A DNA stretch of 64,000 nt from Affinundibacterium nitidum (GTDB lineage Bacteria > Pseudomonadota > Gammaproteobacteria > Burkholderiales > Burkholderiaceae_D), in the NCBI RefSeq assembly GCF_014284155.1, contig NZ_JACOFZ010000003.1:186001-250000 (forward strand). Direction: 5' to 3'. Below the pieces are notes generated by a model. That model saw only the letters and a program-made list of their open reading frames with translations. It searched no databases and was not told the origin of the DNA. Made by a program: the position numbers and the translations under genes. Of the stretch, positions 9,468-18,831 are shown piece by piece; positions within the stretch are counted from its first letter, which is position 1; every line of letters starts with the position of its first letter.

Positions 9468-10298
9468 TCACAATGAATAATGTGGCTTTGTATTCACGGC
9501 ATTAGTGGCTTGCATGGCTGCATTCATACGCCTCCGAGCAAACCAAACCACGCTAGCAATGACACCAACAATCAATATCCAACCCAACACTCCTGTTGAT
9601 TTATCGGTTCCATCCACTTTCTGAATTTCCTTATTCGATACAGGCGTCGCTGTTTGCTTTAGATCGGTGGACGTCTGCAGGTCGCCCGATGTTGGCGTCG
9701 CTTCAACCGGAATTTCGCTTTGTTTGAATTCACCTTCAGGAGTGATCGGCTCTAAACGGCCATTCGTATTAACCTGTCCATTATTGCTACCGCCGGCATA
9801 CACGGTCCTGGGCTGCGACAACACATGACCCAAGACCACGCCGGTCATGATTCCACTCATATTCGCTCCACTCGATGGCGTCACTGGCACCTGCACAACT
9901 TGAGGCGAACTTGCGATTGGCCTTGGTTCATAGCGGGTGTTGCTAGATGAAGTGCCTACGGAAGTGTTTGGTAGAGATGGCATGCCACTAGATGCTTGCG
10001 TGGTAACAGGACGATGACTGTTATCCCAATTTTTCATCGCATTCACTTGCGCTTGGCGATTCGTCAAATCGCGGTTGAAGGCACCGCCCACACTCGACTT
10101 TGAGCTAGTCTGCTTACTGAAGCTACCAAAACTCGATGAACTGGGACGATTATTGCTAACACTTGGTGCGCTACGGCTCGATGAAAATCCACGGCTCATC
10201 GAACTTGATGAGCTGGAACCTTTGCCGGCAAAAGCAAAGCCGGAAAAAACCAGCAAGCTGCCACACAGCAGGACTTTCAGATAATGAATGAATTGCAT
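9468..10298 (-). CDS. Ser-rich exported protein with C-terminal membrane anchor
   Basis: A 276-residue protein of unknown function. It has an N-terminal signal peptide (VLLCGSLLVFSGFAFAG) and then a low-complexity region of about 110 residues very rich in serine. A Pro/Thr/Val-rich middle part and a single C-terminal membrane helix (WILIVGVIASVVWFA) followed by RRR complete it. The predicted topology is a periplasmic disordered domain anchored by its C-terminus, with a short positive cytoplasmic tail. The ATG at 10298 has AAAGGCGAG upstream. It heads an operon with yjfK and the PspA-like gene, which suggests an envelope role. The low complexity prevents a family call. Confidence 0.8.
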   Translation of the reverse strand: MQFIHYLKVLLCGSLLVFSGFAFAGKGSSSSSSMSRGFSSSRSAPSVSNNRPSSSSFGSFSKQTSSKSSVGGAFNRDLTNRQAQVNAMKNWDNSHRPVTTQASSGMPSLPNTSVGTSSSNTRYEPRPIASSPQVVQVPVTPSSGANMSGIMTGVVLGHVLSQPRTVYAGGSNNGQVNTNGRLEPITPEGEFKQSEIPVEATPTSGDLQTSTDLKQTATPVSNKEIQKVDGTDKSTGVLGWILIVGVIASVVWFARRRMNAAMQATNAVNTKPHYSL

Positions 10299-10417
10299 GT
10301 TCTCGCCTTTACTTTGATTGCTGAGCAATCGAATTACTTAAAACAAAAAGAAGTAGGCGAAGAATAGGATCTGTGAATTCACAGCGCACCGGTAAAAATT
10401 TTTGTGATTCACCACAA

Positions 10418-10447
10418 ATAAAAAAAAGCCACCGGGTTGGTGGCTTT
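10418..10447 (-). terminator. Intrinsic terminator of the GNAT gene
   Basis: On the minus strand AAAGCCACC pairs with GGTGGCTTT (9 bp) around a 5-base loop, and a long T tract follows. It lies about 40 bases past the GNAT stop and upstream of the Ser-rich protein gene, insulating the two. Confidence 0.88.
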
Positions 10448-10488
10448 CAATTCAAATTAATTTCGAAAGGAGTAGGCAGCGATAGAAT

Positions 10489-11034
10489 TTAAGTCAGCTG
10501 CTTTTCCATTTCTTCGAACTGCAATTCCTTCACCAGTCTAAATTCATCACCAATCTCCGAGGGGAATGGTTTGAAGCGTCCTGTACGAACATAACCTCGG
10601 CGTTCGTAATAAGCAATCAGTTCAGCGCGCACACTTATCACCGACATCCACATCTTTTTCACGCCCCATAAGGCTTGCACTTCTGTCTCGGCAGCTTGCA
10701 TAAACTGTTTACCGATGCCACCACCTTGTCGTGTCGGTTGCACCACAAACATACCGAGATAAGCAGCGTCGTCTGTTTTTTCTAAGTGGACACAACCTAT
10801 CATCTCAGCGTCTTGTAAACATAAAAGCACGACGGAATGATCGGCTTCGATCAAGTTGACCACTTCTTCGGCATTAATACGGGTGCCTGTCAGCAGATCA
10901 GCTTCTGTGGTCCATCCAGCACGACTGGAATCACCCCGATAAGCACTGTTGACTAATACTGCAATGGCGGCCGCATCGCCTTTTAAAGCATGACGAAAAC
11001 TCAATTGTGGAGATGATGAAACTTCTGTACTCAT
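10489..11034 (-). CDS. GNAT family N-acetyltransferase
   Basis: A 181-residue cytoplasmic enzyme of the GCN5-related acetyl-CoA-dependent family. The acetyl-CoA binding motif is clear in the middle (LGMFVVQPTRQGGGIGKQFM, near residues 93-112, with the Q/RxxGxG/A signature). The C-terminal AYYERRGYVRTGRF segment is typical of the fold. The acceptor substrate cannot be predicted. A GAGG sequence lies eleven bases before the ATG. It is a single gene with its own terminator, divergent from the RND efflux operon. Confidence 0.9.
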   Translation of the reverse strand: MSTEVSSSPQLSFRHALKGDAAAIAVLVNSAYRGDSSRAGWTTEADLLTGTRINAEEVVNLIEADHSVVLLCLQDAEMIGCVHLEKTDDAAYLGMFVVQPTRQGGGIGKQFMQAAETEVQALWGVKKMWMSVISVRAELIAYYERRGYVRTGRFKPFPSEIGDEFRLVKELQFEEMEKQLT

Positions 11035-11380
11035 ACCGCATTACCTCATTGATTTAGCACTCGCTTTAGGTCGCGAGAAAAGCAAAATGATAGCACGCGT
11101 GGCTAGTTCCTTAGGCCTTGTACCTCGACGCCACTGGCTTTTCTCACGGCCGCTTTTGGCAAATCCATTCCACGCCAGACTGACGAATTCCTTGTCGAAT
11201 TACCTTGTCATAAAAATACTAACGGCGATTTCACGCGAAAAACCGATTTCATTTCATCCCGCAATTTATGCATTTCATCCTCCGTTTTCAGCAATTCACA
11301 ACTTTGCGTCTTGAAGACCAGACTTGAGAAAGGAATACTCACCATCGCGAAATCCCCTAATTACTTAGCAGGTACCCATC
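11035..11380. other. Intergenic region between GNAT gene and RND operon (346 bp)
   Basis: Divergent promoters must lie here. I see no strong consensus promoter and no large palindrome. A 75-codon plus-strand frame (11087-11314) has no ribosome binding site and an unremarkable composition, so it is not called. There is no adjacent regulator gene of the TetR or MarR type that often controls RND pumps. Confidence 0.5.
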
Positions 11381-12550
11381 ATGTCACGTAAAACTCTCCT
11401 CGTACTCGCCGTCGCTTCTGCTGTCTTGAGCCTCGCCGCATGCAATAAAGGCGGCACTGAACCCGCCAAGAACAGCGCTTCGGCTTCTGCTGCGACGAAA
11501 ACAGCAGAAAAGTCCGATAAGCTGATTGTCGCCAGTGAAGATATCTTAAATTTACAGAGTAATGCTCTGGCTTCTGGACCAGTCGTCACAGGCTCCATTC
11601 AACCTGAACGCAAAGCTGACCTACGCGCTGAAGTCTCAACCGTGGTCTTGCAAGTATTGAAGGAAAACGGGGAAGCCGTGAAACGTGGCGACATTATTGT
11701 CCGTTTAGATGAAACCTCGATTCGCGATAACTTAAACTCGGCGAACGATGCGGTACGCAACGCTGGCCTCGCCTTAGATCAAGCAGAACGCAACCTGCAA
11801 CGCTTAAAGACATTACGTGCTTCTGGCATGACTTCAATGCAGTCTCTTGATGACGCCGAGGTGCGCCGTAACGCTGCACAGAGCGAAGTTTCCTCCGCAA
11901 AAGCCCGAGCAGCTGCGGCTCAACAGCAATTACAGCGCACCGTTGTGCGCGCGCCATTTGATGGGATTGTCAGCGAACGCAAAGTGTCGGCTGGCGATAC
12001 GGCTTCTGCAGGCAAAGAGTTGGTCAAAGTCATCGATCCGAATAGCATGCGCTTTGTGGGACGTGTTTCGGCTGACAAAATAGGCATGGTTAAACCTGGT
12101 CAAGCAGTGAGCTTCCGTATCAATGGCTATGCTGGGCAAGAATTCCGCGGAAAAGTAACACGTGTTGACCCTGCAGCCAATGATGTCACACGCCAAGTTG
12201 AAGTCCTCGTTGCATTCGCTGATGCAAAACAACCGAAGGTTTCTGGCTTATACGCCGAGGGGAATATTGAAGCAGAAACAGTCGCTGCTTTGATGTTGCC
12301 AGAAGGTGCCATAGTGAAATCCGGTGACAAGAGCTTTGCATGGAAAATTAACGGCAAGACTTTGAGTAAAGTCGAATTAGCTCTCGGCAGCCGCGATGTT
12401 CGAACAGGTAACTACGAGGTACGTAAAGGCGTGGCAGTTGGTGATGTCATTATGCGTAATCCTAGTTCCAGCTTCAAAGATGGCCAAGCAGTAGAAATGG
12501 CCGTGACCAAATCCGCGCTCGCAAACGCGACCTTGGCGCAGGGGAATTAA
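11381..12550 (+). CDS. RND efflux system periplasmic adaptor lipoprotein
   Basis: A 389-residue membrane fusion protein that would bridge the inner-membrane RND pump and an outer-membrane channel. It starts with a lipoprotein signal peptide (lipobox LAAC, acylated Cys21). A first lipoyl half (VLQVLKENGEAVKRGDII), a coiled-coil hairpin with Ala/Gln-rich helices near residues 120-190, the second lipoyl half (APFDGIVSERKVSAGDTASAG) and a beta-barrel region follow. The length is normal for the HlyD/AcrA-like family. Its stop is two bases before the pump gene start, so the pair is one operon. No outer-membrane factor gene is adjacent, so an unlinked TolC-type protein is probably used. Confidence 0.94.
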   Translation: MSRKTLLVLAVASAVLSLAACNKGGTEPAKNSASASAATKTAEKSDKLIVASEDILNLQSNALASGPVVTGSIQPERKADLRAEVSTVVLQVLKENGEAVKRGDIIVRLDETSIRDNLNSANDAVRNAGLALDQAERNLQRLKTLRASGMTSMQSLDDAEVRRNAAQSEVSSAKARAAAAQQQLQRTVVRAPFDGIVSERKVSAGDTASAGKELVKVIDPNSMRFVGRVSADKIGMVKPGQAVSFRINGYAGQEFRGKVTRVDPAANDVTRQVEVLVAFADAKQPKVSGLYAEGNIEAETVAALMLPEGAIVKSGDKSFAWKINGKTLSKVELALGSRDVRTGNYEVRKGVAVGDVIMRNPSSSFKDGQAVEMAVTKSALANATLAQGN

Positions 12551-12552
12551 TC

Positions 12553-15500
12553 ATGTTTCTCTCTGACTTTAGTATTAAGAAACCGATTGCGACCATCGTC
12601 ATGATCATCGCGTTGATGGCGATGGGCTTGCTGGCGATGAGCAAATTGCGCGTCAATCAAAACCCTGACGTTGAAATTCCAGGGCTTTTCGTGAGCATTC
12701 CTTATCCAGGCGCATCGCCGGACACGGTGGAACGCGAGATCGTCAACCGTATTGAAAAATCTCTACAAAGTGTGCCTGGTGTAGACGAGGTCTATTCGTA
12801 TTCGAATGAGGGTAGCGCTGGTTTCGAGATGCGTTTTAGCTTCAAGAAGAACATGATTGAAGCGACAGACGAAGTTCGCAATGTCATTTCTTCCGTGCGC
12901 TACAAGCTGCCAACCGAAATGCGCGAGCCTGTGATTCAACGCTTCGATCCTTCACAACAGCCCGTTCTGAACATGGCTTTGTCATCGAGCAGCATGAGCC
13001 ATGCCGAAATCTCCCGCTTCGCTGAAGATACTTTAGCGAACCGTTTGCGCGGCTTGCCCGGAGTTGCTACGGTCAATGTCAATGGCGCTTTGAAACGTGA
13101 ATTATCGGTTTTACTGAAAGCGGAAAGACTGCGTGAGTTTAACGTCTCCGTTTCTGAAGTGGTCGGTGCACTACGTACGCAAAATACCAATGCGCCAGTC
13201 GGTAAAGTACGCGGCAATTTGGAAGAAGAAAGCATACGCCTCGTTGGCCGTATTGAAAACCCTGCTGAATTTCAAAATATCGTTGTGAAACGTCGCGGTG
13301 ATCAGATTGTGCGCCTTGGCCAAGTCGCTACGATTGAAGACGGATTTGCCGATGTGAATGGGGTCAGTATTCGTAGCGGCAAACCCAATGTTGGCGTACA
13401 AGTGTTGCGCTCTCGCGAGGCGAGTACAGTCGCCGTCGCTAAAGGCGTACGCAAAGCGATGGAAGAAATTAACAAAGAACTAGAGAAAGATCACCCTGGG
13501 ACTAAATTAGAAGTGACCTATGACGGTGGTCGTGACGCCCAAAGCAGTCTCAACAATGTGATCGAATCACTTATCTTTGGCGCGGTGTTAACCATTTTTG
13601 TGGTGTATGCCTTCCTCAATTCTTGGCGCTCCACGTTGATCACGGCCTTAAGCTTGCCGACCTCTGTGATTGCCGCTTTTATCGCAGTGTGGTTGTGTGG
13701 GTTTACGCTGAACTTCATGACGCTGCTAGGCTTGTCTCTCGCCATCGGGGTCTTGATTGATGACGCGATTGTGGTTCGTGAAAATATCGTACGCCATATG
13801 CAAAACGGCTCTGACCGCCGCACCGCAGCCCTCGAAGGCACGGCCGAAATTGGCTTAGCGGTCGCAGCCACTACTTTCTCCATTATTGCGGTGTTCATCC
13901 CGGTCGCGTATATGCCTGGTATGGCGGGTGAATGGTTCCGACCTTTCGCCTTAACGGTAACATGTTCTGTTTTGGTCAGTTTAGGAATCTCATTCACCTT
14001 AGATCCTATGCTCTCCGCTTACTGGGGCGATCCTGCCGATCATCACAACGCGCCGAAGAAAGGCATCAGCAAGGTTTTAGCGCGTTTCAATGATTGGTTC
14101 GATTCACAAGCAGATCGTTATGGCAATGTAATCGCCTGGGCTCTCCACCATCGCCGTTGGATGGGTGCTATCGCCATGGCAAGTTTGGTCGGCGCGTTGG
14201 TACTGCAAGCAAAATTTGGTGGCACCAGTTTCTTACCTTCCTCCGATAACGGCAACTTGATGATCGAAGTGCGCACACCCGCGTCTTCCTCTTTGGAATA
14301 TGCTCGCCTCAAAATGGAACGTGCAGCTGACATTGCTCGTAGCATCAAAGAAGTGAAGGACACGAATAGCAGTATTAACCCAAATGGTGGCCGCATCTAT
14401 GTCGACATTGGCAAGAAAAATACCCGTAGCCGTGGTGCAAAAGAGATCGCAATCGAATTGCGTGAAAAGATCCGTCCACTGGTTGGTGCTGAATATGTCG
14501 TGATCGACGACACGAACAACGGTGCACGCAAACCGATTCAAATCGAATTTACTGGACCAGATTCACGCAAATTAATGGAGATCACGAATGCGTATATGGA
14601 GCAATTACGCAAGATCCCGGGTGCAGTAGATGTCGGTTTGTCTGAACAAGATCCGAAGAAGGAATTGAAGATCGAGATGAACCGTGGCTTGGCGAATTCT
14701 ATGGGTATCTCTATCAATGATGCAGCACAGTCTTTGCGCGTGGCATTTGCGGGTATCGAAGTGGGTGATTGGGTTGACCCAACAGGTGAAACACGAGATG
14801 TTTCAGTGCGCTTACATCCAGCAGATCGCGTCAGCAAAGAGAATATCGAGCGCTTACCGATTGCCATCAGCGGCACCAATGAGATGGTACCGCTCGATCA
14901 AATCGCGACCGTGACGATGGGCAAAGGCCCGTCTGGTATCGTACACAGTAATGGTAAACGCACGATCACCGTTTCTGCCAACGTACAAGGCCGTTCCAAT
15001 GGTGAAGTGACGACAGAAGCGATGGATTTGGCGAAGTCATTTAACTATCCTCCAGGCTATGGTTTGTCCTTAGCAGGTGCGGGACAAGATCAAGATGAGT
15101 TGTTCACCGAAATGTTGATTGCTTTGATCTCAGGTATCGGTTTGATGTATTTGATCTTGGTCATGCAGTTTGGTTCGTTCACTGCGCCATTGGCGGTGAT
15201 GCTGTCCTTGCCACTGTCTTTAATTGGTGTGGTGATTGCTTTGATGGTCACAGGTAGCACCATTAATCTGATGAGTTTCATCGGCATCATTATGTTGATG
15301 GGCTTGGTTGCGAAGAATGCGATTCTCTTACTCGACGCTGCTCGCAAACAAGAGAAAGAGGGCATGGATAGAGAAGACGCTTTGATGCATGCAGGCCGTG
15401 TACGTTTGCGTCCGATCTTGATGACAACCTTCGCTTTGATCGCCGGCATGATTCCTGTGGCATTAGGTTTAGGTGAGGGTGGCGAGTTCTACCGCCCACT

Positions 15501-15762
15501 CGCCATTGCAATTATTGGTGGCACCATCACATCCACGATCTTAACTTTGTTGGTGGTACCAAGTTTCTACGACAGTATCGAAATTGCCCGTGATCGTATG
15601 ATGGCAAAAATGCGTCGCCGTGCGGGTCAATACAATCAAGTCTTGGCGGTATTGGTGACGATGTTGGAAGCGGTAATGACGCTGACCTTCATCCGCTTGA
15701 TTTATCGCTTAACGACGAGTTTGATTCACAAACTGCGCGGCACGAAAAAAGTGTCGGCTTAA
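12553..15762 (+). CDS. RND multidrug efflux permease (HAE1-like)
   Basis: A 1069-residue proton-driven inner-membrane exporter. It has the twelve-helix RND plan: one N-terminal helix (PIATIVMIIALMAMGLLAMS), a large periplasmic loop, a bundle near residues 335-540, a second periplasmic loop and a final bundle near 850-1010. The proton-relay pair is visible in IGVLIDDAIVVREN (two Asp), and the opposite helix carries GLVAKNAILLLDAARK. This fits the HAE1 family (AcrB/MexB-like), here of the subtype paired with a lipoprotein adaptor. Substrates cannot be inferred. An extra hydrophobic and basic tail of about 50 residues follows the usual end. Confidence 0.95.
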   Translation: MFLSDFSIKKPIATIVMIIALMAMGLLAMSKLRVNQNPDVEIPGLFVSIPYPGASPDTVEREIVNRIEKSLQSVPGVDEVYSYSNEGSAGFEMRFSFKKNMIEATDEVRNVISSVRYKLPTEMREPVIQRFDPSQQPVLNMALSSSSMSHAEISRFAEDTLANRLRGLPGVATVNVNGALKRELSVLLKAERLREFNVSVSEVVGALRTQNTNAPVGKVRGNLEEESIRLVGRIENPAEFQNIVVKRRGDQIVRLGQVATIEDGFADVNGVSIRSGKPNVGVQVLRSREASTVAVAKGVRKAMEEINKELEKDHPGTKLEVTYDGGRDAQSSLNNVIESLIFGAVLTIFVVYAFLNSWRSTLITALSLPTSVIAAFIAVWLCGFTLNFMTLLGLSLAIGVLIDDAIVVRENIVRHMQNGSDRRTAALEGTAEIGLAVAATTFSIIAVFIPVAYMPGMAGEWFRPFALTVTCSVLVSLGISFTLDPMLSAYWGDPADHHNAPKKGISKVLARFNDWFDSQADRYGNVIAWALHHRRWMGAIAMASLVGALVLQAKFGGTSFLPSSDNGNLMIEVRTPASSSLEYARLKMERAADIARSIKEVKDTNSSINPNGGRIYVDIGKKNTRSRGAKEIAIELREKIRPLVGAEYVVIDDTNNGARKPIQIEFTGPDSRKLMEITNAYMEQLRKIPGAVDVGLSEQDPKKELKIEMNRGLANSMGISINDAAQSLRVAFAGIEVGDWVDPTGETRDVSVRLHPADRVSKENIERLPIAISGTNEMVPLDQIATVTMGKGPSGIVHSNGKRTITVSANVQGRSNGEVTTEAMDLAKSFNYPPGYGLSLAGAGQDQDELFTEMLIALISGIGLMYLILVMQFGSFTAPLAVMLSLPLSLIGVVIALMVTGSTINLMSFIGIIMLMGLVAKNAILLLDAARKQEKEGMDREDALMHAGRVRLRPILMTTFALIAGMIPVALGLGEGGEFYRPLAIAIIGGTITSTILTLLVVPSFYDSIEIARDRMMAKMRRRAGQYNQVLAVLVTMLEAVMTLTFIRLIYRLTTSLIHKLRGTKKVSA

Positions 15763-15820
15763 ATGTATTGACTAGAATTTTTCTGGAAAGGAGCGCAATG
15801 ATTTTGTAGTTGTTGGAAAA

Positions 15821-15855
15821 CTTCGCTTGCATTAGCACCACTGATACAAGCGAAG
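15821..15855. repeat. 9-bp inverted repeat in the RND 3' untranslated region
   Basis: CTTCGCTTG at 15821-15829 and CAAGCGAAG at 15847-15855 are perfect arms around 17 bases. With no U-tract it is not a terminator itself. It lies upstream of a true terminator and may shape the 3' end of the mRNA. Confidence 0.5.
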
Positions 15856-15875
15856 CGTGAGTAGTACCGGTTTTG

Positions 15876-15908
15876 GCCTGCATTGTTCCCCTCTGCAGGC
15901 TTTTTTTT
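15876..15908 (+). terminator. Intrinsic terminator of the RND operon
   Basis: GCCTGCA at 15876-15882 pairs with TGCAGGC at 15894-15900 around 11 bases and is followed directly by eight T. It is about 113 bases past the pump stop and abuts the 3' end of the convergent chromate transporter gene. Confidence 0.82.
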
Positions 15909-15910
15909 GC

Positions 15911-17272
15911 CTAAACCGGCAGGTACTGCAAAAATAGACCGAGCAATGCGCTGATCGCAATCACGCTCATTACTTTTATTTTGAAGCGGAACAAAGCCAA
16001 GGCAGCCAACAATGCAATGAATAATGCTTTGAAGTCGATGCCGCCATTCCAGCCGTCTGGGAACAGAACATGCCAAGCAAAAAACAAAGCGAGATTCAAA
16101 ACGACGCCGACGACTGCCGCCGTGATCGCACTCAAGGGCGCCGTCAAACTAAGTTGGCGATGTGTCGTTTCTATCATTGGCGCGCCTGCAAAGATAAAAA
16201 TAAAGGACGGTAAGAAAGTAAACCATGTCACCAAACAAGCAGCTAAGGCGCCTGCTTGCCATTCACGCCCCAGTCCCAACAATGCTTGTGCATAAGCCGC
16301 GACAAATCCAACAAAAGCCAGCACCATAATCAAGGGGCCGGGCGTAGTTTCGCCGAGGGCCAAACCATCGATCATTTGCCGCGGACTGATCCAACGAAAT
16401 TCTTGCACGGCGGCCTGCATCACATAAGGTAACACTGCGTATGCGCCTCCGAAAGTCATCAAGGCGGCCTTGGTGAAGAACCATGCCATTTGAGTATAGG
16501 TGTGCTGCCAACCCAAAGCAAAATACAAGGCGGACATTGGCAAGGACCACAGCAAAAATCCGACCAACAGCACCGTACTCAATGACTGCCAAGTAAAGTG
16601 GGCATGAGCAGGGCTTGGGCTTTCGTCATCGATCACGGCTTTGCCGTAATGCTTACCCTTGACTCCAGCGTGCGCATTTTGTTGAAAGTGTTGAGGGTAG
16701 TAACGGCTGCCGCACCATCCGATAAGTGCTGCGCTCAGTAAAATCAAAGGAAACGGTAAATTAAAAACGAATATAGCGATAAAGGCAGTAAGAGCAATTA
16801 GGCATAAACTGAAATTGTGCAAGGCACGTCCGCCAATGCGATGTACCGCTTGCACCACGATCACTGTCACCGCTGGTTTAATGCCCGCAAATATGCCAGC
16901 GATTAGGCTCGTATGACCATAGGCCATATACACATAAGACAGCGCGATCAAGATCAGCAAAGAGGGAAAGACAAACAAGACCCCGGCCGCAATGCCGCCA
17001 CGAGTGCCATGCATCAGCCAACCAATATAAGTCGCTAATTGCTGTGCCTCTGGACCCGGCAAGACCATGCAATAGTTCAAGGCATGCAAAAAGCGACGCT
17101 CGGAAATCCAGCGCCTTTGTTCGACCAATTCCTGATGCATAATAGCGATCTGCCCAGCAGGGCCGCCAAAACTCATCACGCCAAGTTTGAGCCAAAAGAC
17201 CAGGGCTTCTATGAAGGTCGGAACAGCAGGAGCAACAGTGTTGTCGGTGATGTCGGTGGTGTTTTCAGCCAT
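15911..17272 (-). CDS. chrA: Chromate transporter, two-domain (ChrA family)
   Basis: A 453-residue inner-membrane protein with two homologous CHR halves, the long-chain form of the family. The first half carries MSFGGPAGQIAIMH and VLPGPEAQQLATYIG; the second repeats the pattern with MTFGGAYAVLPYVMQ and TTPGPLIMVLAFVG. Both FGG and PGP signatures are therefore present in each half. Known members export chromate, but many chromosomal copies have untested substrates. The N-terminal tail of about 20 residues is polar. The gene is divergent from the TMEM175-like gene; no chrB-type regulator is beside it. Confidence 0.93.
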   Translation of the reverse strand: MAENTTDITDNTVAPAVPTFIEALVFWLKLGVMSFGGPAGQIAIMHQELVEQRRWISERRFLHALNYCMVLPGPEAQQLATYIGWLMHGTRGGIAAGVLFVFPSLLILIALSYVYMAYGHTSLIAGIFAGIKPAVTVIVVQAVHRIGGRALHNFSLCLIALTAFIAIFVFNLPFPLILLSAALIGWCGSRYYPQHFQQNAHAGVKGKHYGKAVIDDESPSPAHAHFTWQSLSTVLLVGFLLWSLPMSALYFALGWQHTYTQMAWFFTKAALMTFGGAYAVLPYVMQAAVQEFRWISPRQMIDGLALGETTPGPLIMVLAFVGFVAAYAQALLGLGREWQAGALAACLVTWFTFLPSFIFIFAGAPMIETTHRQLSLTAPLSAITAAVVGVVLNLALFFAWHVLFPDGWNGGIDFKALFIALLAALALFRFKIKVMSVIAISALLGLFLQYLPV

Positions 17273-17382
17273 GGCATTTCAGAGAAAGATGTGTTTGGGC
17301 ATTGTAGAGGGAATTTTCGCCCGCTAGAAAGAAGGACGAGTTATTAGCTTATTCAAGAGGCGTGCAAACCACAGGAGGCAGT

Positions 17383-17982
17383 ATGGGAAAAGGACGATTT
17401 GAAGCTTTCAGTGATGGCGTGATCGCTATCATCATTACCATCATGGTGTTGGAATTAAAAGTGCCCCATGGTGGTAGCATGGAAGATTTAATGCCATTGC
17501 TCCCTGTGTTTCTGAGCTACATCCTGAGTTTCGTGTATGTCGGCATTTATTGGAACAACCATCACCATATGCTGCACGCCACCCACACGGTGAGTTCGGC
17601 TAGCCTGTGGGCGAACTTGCATCTGCTGTTCTGGTTGTCGCTGATCCCCTTCACCACAGGCTGGATGGGTGAAAACCATTTTTCCCAGATTCCAACGGCA
17701 CTGTACGGCATCAACCTCTTCATGGCAGCCTTAGCCTATTGGATGTTACAGATGACCCTGATGAAAACTAGTAAGGATAATCATCTTTTACGCAAAGCCA
17801 TCGGCAGCGACTTCAAGGGCAGGCTTTCCTTATTGCTCTATGCGAGTGCCATCATCGTCGCCTGTTACCTTCCTATGATTGCCCAAGCAATCTATGTCGC
17901 TGTAGCGCTTATTTGGTTAATTCCGGATCGCCGTATTGAGCAGGTCCTTGTTGAAAAACCCAACGAGAGCGGTGCCAACTAG
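17383..17982 (+). CDS. TMEM175/DUF1211 family potassium channel-like protein
   Basis: A 199-residue integral membrane protein with about six hydrophobic segments. The first one contains the family signature RFEAFSDGVIAIIITIMVLE, with the invariant FSD triplet, and the second membrane pair has YVGIYWNNHHHMLH. Bacterial members form tetrameric potassium-selective leak channels. The length matches a single six-helix repeat. I start at the ATG at 17383, which has AGGAGG upstream; the frame opens seven codons earlier but without a ribosome binding site. It is divergent from chrA and not clearly linked to the following operon, from which 177 bases separate it. Confidence 0.9.
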   Translation: MGKGRFEAFSDGVIAIIITIMVLELKVPHGGSMEDLMPLLPVFLSYILSFVYVGIYWNNHHHMLHATHTVSSASLWANLHLLFWLSLIPFTTGWMGENHFSQIPTALYGINLFMAALAYWMLQMTLMKTSKDNHLLRKAIGSDFKGRLSLLLYASAIIVACYLPMIAQAIYVAVALIWLIPDRRIEQVLVEKPNESGAN

Positions 17983-18159
17983 GAGAAGGCGAGATCGCGA
18001 TTGCTGAGAAGAAATTTGCAAGTTCTTTGTCTGATTTGCTGCATATTTGAGTTTTGTCTTTACATTTCTTGCTACAATTCGGGCTCGATGTTGCAATAAA
18101 AACAGCAATCGAACACCCACATTTTGACGCCAACCACTAACAAGGCATTTGAAGCAAAC

Positions 18160-18831
18160 ATGATCAACGGGCGTCTTTCCCTGATAACTCCTGAGGGAGT
18201 ACGTATTCTCATGACCCCAGCGGGACCGTCAGCACGCGCTTGGGCTTGGGCCATCGACATCATGATCTGCGTTGGCTTGTACCTGCTGTATTCCATCTTT
18301 GTCGGTTTTTTGAACCTCGGTTCTGGCGCCTTATTGATTGGTTTGTTTGTCCTGTATTGGGGTTATCCCATCATTTGCGAGGTGTACTTCAATGGTCGAA
18401 GTATCGGCAAGCGCGCGCTAAGACTGAAAGTCGTGCGTGCTGATGGCCTCCCAGTCGGTTGGCGTGAATCCACCCTACGTAACCTCATGCTCGTTGCCGA
18501 TTTTCTGCCTGCTGTGTATCTCACCGGCTTACTTTGTATGTTGTTTGACCTTCAATTTCGACGACTCGGCGATATCGTCGCGGGAACGCAAGTTATTTAC
18601 CTCGATATCATCAGTAAGCGCGTAGCGCCACCGGACGTAGATCCAATTGCACTTCCCTATCCGCTTACACCAGAACAGCAACGTGTGCTGATTGGTTTGT
18701 TTGAACGTGAAGCTAATATTCCGATCGAACGTTTACATGAACTGGCCAGTTTTGCCGAACCTCTCACCGGTGAAAAAGGTGAGGCTTCGTTAGCCCGCCT
18801 ACGCGGTTTTGTTGCGGGGTTAAACCAATGA
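18160..18831 (+). CDS. RDD family membrane protein
   Basis: A 223-residue protein with an RDD domain in its first 150 residues. Conserved Arg and Asp sit in the first helix (ARAWAWAIDIMICVGLYLL), and GDIVAGTQVIYLD marks the third. The C-terminal 65 residues are soluble (LTPEQQRVLIGLFEREANIP onward). RDD proteins are small membrane proteins, some linked to ion or compatible solute transport; the role here is unknown. It opens a six-gene operon, and its stop overlaps the start of the SpoIIM-like gene by four bases. I prefer the ATG at 18160 over a TTG at 18124. A TACAAT box about 85 bases upstream could be the minus-10 element, but no good minus-35 is visible. Confidence 0.88.
   Translation: MINGRLSLITPEGVRILMTPAGPSARAWAWAIDIMICVGLYLLYSIFVGFLNLGSGALLIGLFVLYWGYPIICEVYFNGRSIGKRALRLKVVRADGLPVGWRESTLRNLMLVADFLPAVYLTGLLCMLFDLQFRRLGDIVAGTQVIYLDIISKRVAPPDVDPIALPYPLTPEQQRVLIGLFEREANIPIERLHELASFAEPLTGEKGEASLARLRGFVAGLNQ

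Noticed and set aside
13518-13997. 159-codon antisense frame inside the RND pump gene
   Set aside because: It is a shadow of the pump gene with no start signal or protein family character.
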